From: Lysobacter_K koreensis
GTDB lineage: Bacteria > Pseudomonadota > Gammaproteobacteria > Xanthomonadales > Xanthomonadaceae
Direction: 5' to 3'
DNA length: 64,000 nt
Assembly: GCF_042677045.1 (NCBI RefSeq)
Contig: NZ_JBHTIH010000003.1
Coordinates: 620,001-684,000, forward strand
The position numbers and the translations under genes were made by a program. The notes beneath the pieces were generated by a model. The model worked only from the letters and a program-made list of their open reading frames with translations. It searched no databases and had not been told where the DNA came from. Each line of letters begins with the position of its first letter. Position 1 is the stretch's first letter. Shown here in pieces: positions 35,501 to 42,185 of this stretch.

Positions 35501-35937
35501 CGCCGGGATTGCTGGAGTTCGAGCTGACCGAGAGCACGCTGATGCTGCATGTCGACGAGACCAACGCGATGCTGCTGCGGCTGAAATCGCTCGGCGTGGG
35601 GCTGTCGATCGACGATTTCGGCACCGGCTATTCGAGCCTGGCCTACCTGCGGCGGCTGCCGATCGACACCCTCAAGATCGACGGCCAGTTCATCCGTGAC
35701 CTCACCAGCAACCCGGACGACGCGGCGATCGCCCTGGCGATCCTGCGCATGGCCCACAGCCTGAAACTCAAGGTGGTGGCCGAGGGCGTGGAAACGCAGG
35801 CGCAACTGGATTGGCTGAGCCAGCAAGGGTGCGACCAGGCGCAGGGGTATTTCATCGCGCGGCCGATGCCGGTCGACGTGCTGGAGCAGGCGTGGCACGA
35901 GCACGAGGCACGACGCGGCGCCAGCCCGGTGAGTTGA
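32536..35937 (+). CDS. MHYT-PAS-GAF-PAS-GGDEF-EAL cyclic-di-GMP signalling protein
   Basis: An 1133-residue bifunctional protein. Domains in order: seven-helix MHYT sensor (residues 1-240; MHFIGM, MHYIGM and MHYTGM motifs that may bind copper or sense O2/CO/NO), PAS (about 265-380), GAF (390-545), PAS (555-670), GGDEF (680-840) and EAL (855-1125). The cyclase loop is RLGGDEFG and an RARD inhibitory site precedes it by five residues. The phosphodiesterase domain keeps EALLRW, DDFGTGYSS, KIDGQFI and VAEGVE. Both activities therefore look intact. A 26-residue Gly/Ala-rich insertion (GGATAPAAGGGGD region) interrupts the EAL domain near residue 965. Monocistronic. Confidence 0.95.
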   Translation: MNGTYDPWLLALSFAVAMLASYVALDLVVRIRAAAPGNAPRRLWQVGGAFAMGIGIWSMHFIGMLALQMPMPMAYDPVLTLLSLGVAILASGYALHIATGTVLGTPRLVGAGLVMGLGIAAMHYIGMAAMQVHPAIRYDPVLLSLSILIAIAAAMAALWIAFRLRADTRSSAYSRKAASAAVMAVAICGMHYTGMAAAEFAPHTMPAGGAHAFDSVLLAVAIGALASLLLAATLVVSLLDRVFARDMAAHQQVARALQASRDDAKAVIDTAFDAFVEIDADSTIREWNRQAEATFGWRRDEVIGKNMAELIVPVRYRQAHHHGIARFLATGNGSVLNRRVDVFALHRDGREFPIELTIWPVRVGDVCKFNAFLHDISERQRASQRQNAHSEAATTLVGASTLVEVAPKFLRAVCTGLGGTAGAMWSVDRDAGVLRCLEFWQSEAVATPRFESASRGITFARGVGLPGRVWASGRPDGITDVAFDRNFPRVATAHDEGLHGAFAFPFCSGGRVLGVVECFFMQAQAPDPDLLVMLGTLGNLLGQFVARTEAESALEREGEFQRVLLDIVACNEDGELTLFNRATRDMHGLPQEALPQGDWARHYSLFHADGRTPMATDEIPLVRAFQGERISDVEMVIAPRDRSPRTLVCNGQALVARSGRKLGAVVALHDITERKEAERRLQQLAHYDTLTGLPNRRLFYQSLHEALAHARVQGWIVAVLYLDLDHFKTVNDTLGHEVGDELLRQVGNRLMQRLRARDVVGRLGGDEFGILLVGPLAVAAVADKVREIFQAPFVLEGRELQISASVGITVYPDDASDPDTLMKYADTAMYEAKAEGRSGYRFYTSAMNARVLEKAGLEAALRNALERNEFVLHYQPKIDVASGRWLAVEALLRWDRPGHGLVPPEQFIPALEDTGLIVPVGAWVIEAACRQLGAWQRAGVPLGIAVNVSARQIMRVVREQGGATAPAAGGGGDPLWLAMTTCMRAHQVPPGLLEFELTESTLMLHVDETNAMLLRLKSLGVGLSIDDFGTGYSSLAYLRRLPIDTLKIDGQFIRDLTSNPDDAAIALAILRMAHSLKLKVVAEGVETQAQLDWLSQQGCDQAQGYFIARPMPVDVLEQAWHEHEARRGASPVS

Positions 35938-36031
35938 GCGTTCGGACCTCAGGCGCGGCCGGCGAGCTGGGCACTTCGCCGTCGACGCTGGCGGAGCTGG
36001 CTTGGCCGGCCCGCCCAGGGCGCGGACGCGC

Positions 36032-37633
36032 TTATTGGCGGCCGCTGATCAGGTCCGCTGCGCGCTCGGCGATCATCATCGTCGGCGCGTTGGTGTTGCC
36101 GCCGATCAGGGTCGGCATCACCGAGGCGTCGACCACGCGCAGGCCGTCGACGCCGCGCACGCGCAGCTGCGGGTCGACCACCGACTGCTCGTCCGAACCC
36201 ATGCGGCAACTGCCGGCCGGGTGGTAGACGGTCTCGGCCTTGGCGCGGATGAACTCGATCAGGTCGGCGTCGGACAGGTCGTTGCGGGCCGGGAAGATCG
36301 GCGCGCCGCGGTAGGCGTCGAACGCCGGCTGCGCGAGCAACTCGCGTGAGAGCTTGGCGCACTCGAGCATCATCTTCAGGTCGAAGCCCTCGGCGTCGCT
36401 GAGATAGTTGGCCTCGATCCGCGGCTTGTCGGCGGCGCGGCCGCTGACCAGCGCGATGCGGCCGCGGCTGCGCGGGCGCAGGAAGCAGGCGTGCAGCGTG
36501 TAGCCGTCGCCGGCCAGCCGGTGGCGGCCGTGGTCGTCGAGCATCGCCGGGATGAAGTGGAACTGGATGTCGGCGCGCGCGTCGGGCGCGTGCCGCGAGC
36601 GCACGAATCCGCCCGCCTCGGCGATGTTGCTGGTGCCCGGGCCGCTGTGGCCGCGCAGGTAGTAGTCGAACGCGACCTTGAGGTCGCTCAGGCGGTCGTA
36701 GCTGACGCGCTGGCTCGAGTGCTGCAGGGTGGAGATGTCGAGGTGGTCCTGCAGGTTCTCGCCGACCTCCGGCGCGTCGGCCACGACCTCGATGCCGTGG
36801 TTGCGCAGCTGCCGCGCCGGGCCGATGCCTGACAGCATCAGCAGCTGCGGCGAGTTGATCGCGCCGCCGCTGAGCAGCACCTCGCGCGCGGCGGGCTGGT
36901 GGAACGCCTTGCCGTGCGCGGTGTAGACCACGCCATTGGCGCGGCGCCCGCCGTCGCGGCCGCCGCCATCGAAGGTGATGCGGCCGACCTGGGCGCCGGT
37001 GATGACGGTCAGGTTGGCGCGCTCGCGCACCGGGTCGAGGTAGGCGACCGCGGACGAGCAGCGCGCGCCGTTCTTCTGGGTCACCTGGTACAGGCCGAAG
37101 CCGGGCTGCAGCGGCCCGTTGAAGTCGCGGTTGGCGGGGTAGCCGGCCTGCTCGCCGGCGGCGAGGAACGCGTGCGACAGCGGGTTGCTGTAGCGCAGGT
37201 CGGACACGTGCAGCGGGCCGTGCGCGCCGTGCAGGGCGTCGCCGCCGCGTTCGTTGTGCTCGCTGCGCTTGAAGTAGGGCAGCACCGCGTTCCAGTCCCA
37301 GCCGTGCGCGCCGGCGGCGGCCCACTCGTCGTAGTCGCCGGCGACGCCGCGGATGTAGCACATCGCGTTGATCGAGCTGGAGCCGCCGAGCACCTTGCCG
37401 CGCGGCCACCACAGCGCGCGGTGGTTGAGCTGCGGCTCGGGCACGGTGCTGTAGTCCCAGTTCACGCCCTTCTTGCCGACCAGCTTGGACAGCCCGGCGG
37501 GCATGTGGATGAAGGGGTGCCAGTCGCGCGGGCCGGCTTCGAGCAGCAGCACCTTGACGTCGGGGTCTTCGGACAAGCGGTTGGCCAGCACGCAGCCGGC
37601 CGAGCCGGCGCCGATGATGATGTAGTCGTACAA
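36032..37633 (-). CDS. GMC-family FAD oxidoreductase (choline/alcohol dehydrogenase-like)
   Basis: FAD-dependent alcohol oxidoreductase of 533 residues. N-terminal FAD-binding GAGSAGCVLANRLSE with LLLEAGP, GMC signature 1 (RGKVLGGSSSINAM), signature 2 (GAINSPQLLMLSGIGP), and C-terminal catalytic region YHPAGSCRMG with GGNTNAPTMMIAE. This group includes choline dehydrogenase and aliphatic alcohol dehydrogenase AlkJ; no bet genes are near, so choline is not favoured. The start appears to be a TTG at 37633: the fold begins immediately (YDYIIIGAG) and no in-frame ATG lies upstream. Downstream it is convergent with the GGDEF-EAL gene. Confidence 0.92.
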   Translation of the reverse strand: MYDYIIIGAGSAGCVLANRLSEDPDVKVLLLEAGPRDWHPFIHMPAGLSKLVGKKGVNWDYSTVPEPQLNHRALWWPRGKVLGGSSSINAMCYIRGVAGDYDEWAAAGAHGWDWNAVLPYFKRSEHNERGGDALHGAHGPLHVSDLRYSNPLSHAFLAAGEQAGYPANRDFNGPLQPGFGLYQVTQKNGARCSSAVAYLDPVRERANLTVITGAQVGRITFDGGGRDGGRRANGVVYTAHGKAFHQPAAREVLLSGGAINSPQLLMLSGIGPARQLRNHGIEVVADAPEVGENLQDHLDISTLQHSSQRVSYDRLSDLKVAFDYYLRGHSGPGTSNIAEAGGFVRSRHAPDARADIQFHFIPAMLDDHGRHRLAGDGYTLHACFLRPRSRGRIALVSGRAADKPRIEANYLSDAEGFDLKMMLECAKLSRELLAQPAFDAYRGAPIFPARNDLSDADLIEFIRAKAETVYHPAGSCRMGSDEQSVVDPQLRVRGVDGLRVVDASVMPTLIGGNTNAPTMMIAERAADLISGRQ

Positions 37634-37783
37634 ACGTCGGGCCTGGAGGGAGAACGGGCCGAAACTATGCGCCGGCGCTAGAGCAAATGCTCGTGCTGAG
37701 CCGTCTGTGGAGCTGGCGGTGCGCGCTCGGAGCGGGAAGGACCGCGTGCGGGGTTTCCAGGTGCAGCCGTGGCGCCTCGGGGT

Positions 37784-37904
37784 GTAGGGCGGGTTTCAAC
37801 CCGCCATCCCGCCGCCGCACGGTCGCGAGGAACCGCCATCCCGGATCGGAATCTGCCATGTCCGGGCGCCCGGCATGGCGATGGCGGGTTGCAACCCGCC
37901 CTAC
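37784..37904 (+). repeat. Repeat element (GGCGGGTTTCAACCCGCC type), copy 1
   Basis: A 121-bp element with the palindrome GGCGGGTTTCAACCCGCC at its left end and GGCGGGTTGCAACCCGCC at its right end. Its inverted partner lies at 38036-38156. Confidence 0.85.
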
Positions 37905-37916
37905 GAGCTTGGGATC

Positions 37917-38030
37917 GACCTCGGCAACCGGTTTGGCGACCTGCGAGACCGTTTCGTCGACCTCGGCAACCGATTCCTCGACCCCCGAGACCGTTTCGTC
38001 GGCCTCGACAACCATTTCCTCGACCTCCGA
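37917..38030. repeat. 21-bp imperfect tandem repeats
   Basis: About 5.5 units of 21 bp based on GACCTCGGCAACCGNTTC, alternating with a GACCNGCGAGACCG variant so that a 42-bp higher-order period is visible (units begin at 37917, 37959 and 38001). Translation of either strand gives a seven-residue period, but no ORF with a start fits. Confidence 0.85.
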
Positions 38031-38035
38031 ACGGC

Positions 38036-38156
38036 GTAAGGCGGGTTTCAACCCGCCTTCGCCATGCCGGGCGTCCCGGCACCGTAGAGGCCGATCCGGG
38101 ATTGCGGTTCCTCGTGACCTTGCGGCGGCGGGATGGCGGGTTGAAACCCGCCCTAT
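38036..38156 (-). repeat. Repeat element (GGCGGGTTTCAACCCGCC type), copy 2, inverted
   Basis: Inverted, about 80-85% similar copy of the element at 37784-37904; the matching block includes GGCGGCGGGATGGCGGG and CCGATCCGGGAT read on the opposite strand. The pair resembles a composite of two opposed REP sequences. Confidence 0.85.
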
Positions 38157-38252
38157 GAATCGCATGGCGCCGCGTTCGATGCCCCAGCCGCGCGCTGGCG
38201 GCGGTGGGTAGCATCGGCTACCGTGCCGCCACCCCTTGTCGAGCGCACCCCG

Positions 38253-39599
38253 ATGGCGTCGAGCCACGCCGAGCCTTCCGGTTCCAGCCGCATTCACGGC
38301 GGCGAATGGCGCGCGGTGGCGCTCTCGTTCACCTATTTCTTCTGCGTGCTGGCCGCGTACTACGTGATGCGGCCGGTGCGCGAGCAGCTGACCGGCGCGC
38401 TCGGCTCGACCCAGCTGCCGTTGTTCTACGCCGCCACGTTCGTCGCCACGCTGCTGCTGACGCCGGTGTTCGCCGGGCTGGTCGCGCGCTACCCGCGCCG
38501 GGCGGTGGTGCCGGCGGTCTACGGCTTCTTCATCGCCTGCCTGCTGGCGTTCGTGCCGCTGTTCACCAGCCACGGCGTGCTCAGCCCGCGCGCGCTGGGC
38601 ACGCTGTTCTTCGTCTGGGTGAGCGTGTTCAACCTGTTCGTGGTGTCGGTGTTCTGGAGCTTCATGGCCGACATCTGGGACGAGGCCCAGGCGCGCCGCC
38701 TGTTCCCGGTCATCGCCCTGGGTGGCACCGCCGGCGCGATCGCCGGGCCGTTGCTGACGCGCACGCTGGTGTCGGTGGTCGGGGTGGCGCCGCTGCTGGC
38801 GGTGTCGGCGGTGCTGCTGGCGCTGGCACTGGTGTGCGCGGTGCTGCTCGGGCGTTGGGCGCGCGTGCACGGCGGGCGCCGGCACGAGCCCAACCACGAG
38901 GGCGCGGTGGGCGGCGGCATGTTCGACGGGCTGAAGCAGGTCTTCGCCAACCCGTTCATGCGCAGCATGGCGTTGCTGATGCTGCTGGGCGACTGCATCG
39001 GCACGATCAACTACGCGCTGGTCGCCGACTACTCGGGCATGGCGTTCACCGACCCGGTGTCGCGCACGCGGTTCTTCGCCAACATGGACCTGAGCACCAA
39101 CATCGTGCAGGTGGTCGTGCAGCTGACCCTGACCCGCTGGCTGCTGGTCCGGCATGGCCCGGCGCCGGCGATCGCAATGTGGGCGACGGTGACCGCGGCG
39201 GCGTTGCTGGTGGTGGTGTTCGCGCCCGACCCGCACGTGCCGGTGATCGGGCCGATGCCGTGGATCGCGCTGGCGCTGATCGCCAGCCGCGGGTTCGCCT
39301 ACGGCATGCTCGGCCCGGCGCGCGAAAGCCTGTTCACCCGGGTCCCGCGCAGCCTGCGCTACAAGGGCAAAAACGCGGTCGACACCGCGGTATGGCGGTT
39401 TGGCGACCTGGTGATTTCCCTGTCGATGAATGCATTGCGCGTGGGCGGCGTGGCCGTGGCCGGATTCGCCGGCATGGCCGCCCTGGCCGCGGCCGCCGCC
39501 GGTACGCTCGGCTGGCGGCTAGGCACGCGCGCGACCGCGGCCGCGGCGGCGGCTACCGATGCCAACGTCGCCACGCCGGCCGCAGGTAGCCGCGCATGA
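38253..39599 (+). CDS. MFS-type transporter, NTP/NDP-translocase-like
   Basis: Polytopic inner-membrane protein of 448 residues with about twelve hydrophobic helices. Segments such as YYVMRPVREQL, VSVFWSFMADIWDEAQARR and RGFAYGMLGPARESLFTRVP match the bacterial branch related to ATP/ADP translocases (Npt/Tlc, COG3202). Free-living members have unknown substrates, so nucleotide exchange is not asserted. The ATG at 38253 is chosen; a GTG at 38223 would add ten residues without improving the first helix. Followed by a phosphoesterase gene within 30 bp or overlapping, so probably co-transcribed. Confidence 0.85.
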   Translation: MASSHAEPSGSSRIHGGEWRAVALSFTYFFCVLAAYYVMRPVREQLTGALGSTQLPLFYAATFVATLLLTPVFAGLVARYPRRAVVPAVYGFFIACLLAFVPLFTSHGVLSPRALGTLFFVWVSVFNLFVVSVFWSFMADIWDEAQARRLFPVIALGGTAGAIAGPLLTRTLVSVVGVAPLLAVSAVLLALALVCAVLLGRWARVHGGRRHEPNHEGAVGGGMFDGLKQVFANPFMRSMALLMLLGDCIGTINYALVADYSGMAFTDPVSRTRFFANMDLSTNIVQVVVQLTLTRWLLVRHGPAPAIAMWATVTAAALLVVVFAPDPHVPVIGPMPWIALALIASRGFAYGMLGPARESLFTRVPRSLRYKGKNAVDTAVWRFGDLVISLSMNALRVGGVAVAGFAGMAALAAAAAGTLGWRLGTRATAAAAAATDANVATPAAGSRA

Positions 39600-39627
39600 C
39601 CCAGCGCGCGCGGCGGAACCGGCGGCG

Positions 39628-40518
39628 GTGACCACCCCCGCACGGCGGCGCTGGCGCTGGCGGCGCCGCTGGGGCGCCCGGATCCTGGCGCTGCTGGTGC
39701 TGGTGTTCGTGGTCAAGGGCTGCGTGATCGAGCCGGGGTCGCTGGTCGAACGCGACTACACGTTGCAGCTGCCGAACTGGTCGCCGCGCTGCGACGGCTT
39801 GCGCGTGGACGTGGTGTCCGACCTGCACATCGGCTCGCCGCGCAACGGCCTCGACCAGCTCGACCGCCTGGTCGCGCGTCTGCTCGCCAGCGACGCGCAG
39901 GCGGTGCTGATGGCGGGCGACTACGTGATCCTCAGCGTGTTCCTGGGCACCTACGTGCCGGCCGACGTGGTCGCGCACCGGCTGCGGCCGCTGACCGCGC
40001 GCAAGCCGGTCTATGCGGTGCTGGGCAACCACGACTGGTGGAAGGACGGCCCGCGCGTGCGCGCCTCGCTGGAGGCGGCCGGGGTGGTGGTGCTGGAGGA
40101 CCAGGCGCACGCGCTGGAGCTGGGGCGTTGCTCGCTGTGGCTGGTCGGGGTCGGCGACCTGTGGGAGGCGCCGCACGACATCGGCCGCGCGTTCTCGGCG
40201 GTGAACGACGCGCGCCCGGCGATCGCGATCACCCACAACCCGAACCTGTTCCCGCGCATGCCCGCGCGCGCCTCGCTGGTGGTGGCCGGGCACACCCACG
40301 GCGGCCAGATCGCGTTCCCGGTGGTCGGCGCGCCGGGCCTGTGGAACCAACCCGACGGCCGCTACCCGCGCGGCGCGTTCGTCGAAGGCGGCCGCCACCT
40401 GTTCGTGACCCCCGGCATCGGCACCAGCATCCTGCCGATCCGCTTCGGCGTGCCGCCGGAGGTCTCGCGGCTGACGCTGCGCGGTGCCTCGCCTCATGGT
40501 CCGGCGTCGACGCGATGA
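39628..40518 (+). CDS. Membrane-anchored calcineurin-like phosphoesterase (YaeI-like)
   Basis: A 296-residue phosphoesterase with an Arg-rich N-terminus and one transmembrane anchor (ILALLVLVFVVKGCVI). The dimetal motifs are SDLHIGSP, AGDYV, LGNHDWW, THNPNLF and GHTHGGQ. The GHTHGGQ motif and membrane anchor match the YaeI/YkuE group that acts on lipid or phosphodiester substrates. The GTG at 39628 is preferred; an ATG at 39559 would overlap the transporter gene by 41 bp and add a low-complexity N-terminus. Substrate unknown. Confidence 0.85.
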   Translation: MTTPARRRWRWRRRWGARILALLVLVFVVKGCVIEPGSLVERDYTLQLPNWSPRCDGLRVDVVSDLHIGSPRNGLDQLDRLVARLLASDAQAVLMAGDYVILSVFLGTYVPADVVAHRLRPLTARKPVYAVLGNHDWWKDGPRVRASLEAAGVVVLEDQAHALELGRCSLWLVGVGDLWEAPHDIGRAFSAVNDARPAIAITHNPNLFPRMPARASLVVAGHTHGGQIAFPVVGAPGLWNQPDGRYPRGAFVEGGRHLFVTPGIGTSILPIRFGVPPEVSRLTLRGASPHGPASTR

Positions 40519-40598
40519 CGTTGACTGCGCGTCGCCCATGCCCGGAGCAGCGTTGCCCATGTTGATGCCGTCGTTGGTGACTGCCGTGCTGCGCGCAG

Positions 40599-41066
40599 AT
40601 GCAGGCGTTGGGGCCGGTGGGCTCGGCGACCGGCCAGCGCGCGGCCGGCTACACCGACGCGCAGGTGAGCTGGCGGCATGCGCGCGAGATGGACGATGGC
40701 GCGTGCCGCTTGCGGGAATTGGAGGTCGACGTGGCGATCGTGACCACGCTGCCGGAGTGGGTACGACCGCGCAATGGTCGGTCGGGACTCGCGGTGCAGT
40801 GGAAAAGCTTCATGGCCAAGCTGCGCGCGCACGAGGCGACCCATCGCCAGCACGGCCTGCAGTCGGCGGCCGCGGTGCGCGAAGCGATCCTGGCGCTGCC
40901 GCCGCAGTCCGATTGCCGGCGCTTGGCGCAGACCATCGACCGCGCGGCGCGGCGCGAGATCCGCCGCCACGCGGCGCTCAGCCGTCGCTACGACGCGCTC
41001 ACCGATTTCGGCGCGAAGGAAGGCGTGCGCCTCGAGGTCCGCGGTCCGGCGCAGACGACCCGCTGA
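40599..41066 (+). CDS. DUF922-family zinc-protease-like protein, probably 5'-truncated
   Basis: A 155-residue protein with the DUF922 HExxH motif (LRAHEATHRQHG) and the downstream LPPQSDCRRL segment of the family. Relatives are secreted and begin with a signal peptide and a YYDV-type first strand followed by an MxxLGP segment; this frame begins directly at MQALGPV, with a stop codon at 40578-40580 just upstream and no signal peptide in any frame. It is either a remnant that lost its 5' end or a short cytosolic variant. No promoter or ribosome-binding site is obvious. Confidence 0.6.
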   Translation: MQALGPVGSATGQRAAGYTDAQVSWRHAREMDDGACRLRELEVDVAIVTTLPEWVRPRNGRSGLAVQWKSFMAKLRAHEATHRQHGLQSAAAVREAILALPPQSDCRRLAQTIDRAARREIRRHAALSRRYDALTDFGAKEGVRLEVRGPAQTTR

Positions 41067-41154
41067 CAGCACCGCCTCGCCCCAGCCGACGCGCTGACGG
41101 GCGCATCGCGTCGCGGCAGCCGTAAGCTGCGTCGTCGGTCCCCTGGAGCAGGTC

Positions 41155-41508
41155 ATGTCGCATATCGCCGTCGTGCTGGTGCTGCTGGTCGCGTTGCTGC
41201 ACGCGTTCTTCCTGGTGCTGGAGATGTTCCTGTGGACCAGGCCCTACGGGCGCAAGGTGTTCCGGCAGTCGCTCGAGCAGGCGCAGCAGTCGAAGGTGCT
41301 GGCGGCCAACCAGGGGCTCTACAACGGCTTCCTCGCCGCCGGCCTGGTGTGGTCGGTGCTGACGATGCAGCGCGACGTGGCGCTGTTCTTCCTGGGCTGC
41401 GTGCTGGTCGCCGGCGTCTACGGCGCGGCGACCGTCAACCGGCGGATCTTCTTCGTGCAGGCGCTGCCGGCGCTGGTGGCGATCGCGGCGGTCTGCTTCG
41501 GCTACTGA
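41155..41508 (+). CDS. DUF1304 family membrane protein
   Basis: A 117-residue inner-membrane protein with four predicted helices (VVLVLLVALLHAFFLVLEMF, YNGFLAAGLVWSVL, VALFFLGCVLVAGVYGAATV, ALPALVAIAAVCFG). The conserved E-M-F-L-W motif near residue 25 and the NQGLYNGFLA segment are typical of DUF1304. GGAGCAGG lies upstream of the ATG. Function unknown; it stands alone between the DUF922 gene and a repeat. Confidence 0.88.
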   Translation: MSHIAVVLVLLVALLHAFFLVLEMFLWTRPYGRKVFRQSLEQAQQSKVLAANQGLYNGFLAAGLVWSVLTMQRDVALFFLGCVLVAGVYGAATVNRRIFFVQALPALVAIAAVCFGY

Positions 41509-41531
41509 GCCGCGGTCAAACAGGCTTGTCG

Positions 41532-41609
41532 CAGGAGCGGCTTCAGCCGCGAGCTTCTCGCGCATGCCGGCATCGGCGGGAAACCGCTCGCGGCTAAAGC
41601 CGCTCCTAC
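41532..41609. repeat. REP-like inverted repeat, second copy
   Basis: Same family as 1610-1685: GAGCGGCTTCAGCCGC in the left arm and its complement, with one change (CTAAAG for CTGAAG), in the right arm at 41588-41609. Sits downstream of the DUF1304 gene and downstream of the convergent DUF4442 gene. Confidence 0.8.
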
Positions 41610-41652
41610 GCCGCGGAGCAAGTCCTCTTGGGGGACGCCGCGGTGCTGCCAG

Positions 41653-42120
41653 TCACCTGCGCGGCGACACCCACATCGCGATGCGCGCGCGGAACACGGT
41701 GTCGCCGGCCGGGTCGGTGACCACGACGATCACCGGCAGGTCGTAGCCCGCCGCCGCTTCGACCAGCGGGATCTCCGGGGTCGCGACCGCGTGCATCGTG
41801 CCGGCGGCTTTCTTCAGGTACTCGACCGTCATGCCCTTGGGGATCCAGCGCATCGATGCGGGGATGCTCGCGTCGGTCATCACCCCGGCGGCGAGTTCGG
41901 CCAAGTTGCACAGCGCGATCGCGTGCACGGTGCCGATATGGTTGTGGACGCGACGGCGGTCGCGCAGGCGCACCTCGCAGCGGCCGGGCTCCAGCGCCAC
42001 GAACCGCGGTGCGATGCTGGCGAAGTAGGGCGCCTTCCAGCACACCGCGCGCGCGAACAGCCACTGGCCCGCGGGCCAGCGCGACAGGCGGCGGTACAGC
42101 GACAGCACTTGCGAACTCAT
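41653..42120 (-). CDS. DUF4442 hotdog-fold protein
   Basis: A 155-residue hotdog-fold protein of the DUF4442/thioesterase-like family. The helix-preceding NHIGTVHAIALCNLAELAAG segment is the hotdog core. Start at ATG 42120 is supported by TTTGGAG seven bases upstream; a TTG at 42132 is less likely. It follows fadE in the same direction behind a hairpin terminator, suggesting a role near acyl-CoA metabolism, for example as an acyl-CoA thioesterase; no substrate is shown. Confidence 0.85.
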   Translation of the reverse strand: MSSQVLSLYRRLSRWPAGQWLFARAVCWKAPYFASIAPRFVALEPGRCEVRLRDRRRVHNHIGTVHAIALCNLAELAAGVMTDASIPASMRWIPKGMTVEYLKKAAGTMHAVATPEIPLVEAAAGYDLPVIVVVTDPAGDTVFRARIAMWVSPRR

Positions 42121-42136
42121 CGGCGGCTCCAAAGAA

Positions 42137-42160
42137 GACGGCGGGTCGAGGCCCGCCGTC
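42137..42160 (-). terminator. Terminator between fadE and the DUF4442 gene
   Basis: 9-bp stem (42137-42145 with 42152-42160), 6-nt loop, followed on the minus strand by TTCTTT. It may be leaky, since the next gene begins 17 bp further on. Confidence 0.65.
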
Positions 42161-42185
42161 GTGTGCGTGTGTCCAGGGCGCGCGG

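Noticed and set aside
37665..39236. 523-codon minus-strand frame over the repeat island
   Set aside because: It combines the reverse reading of the MFS gene with repeat DNA; the seven-residue period comes from the 21-bp repeats.
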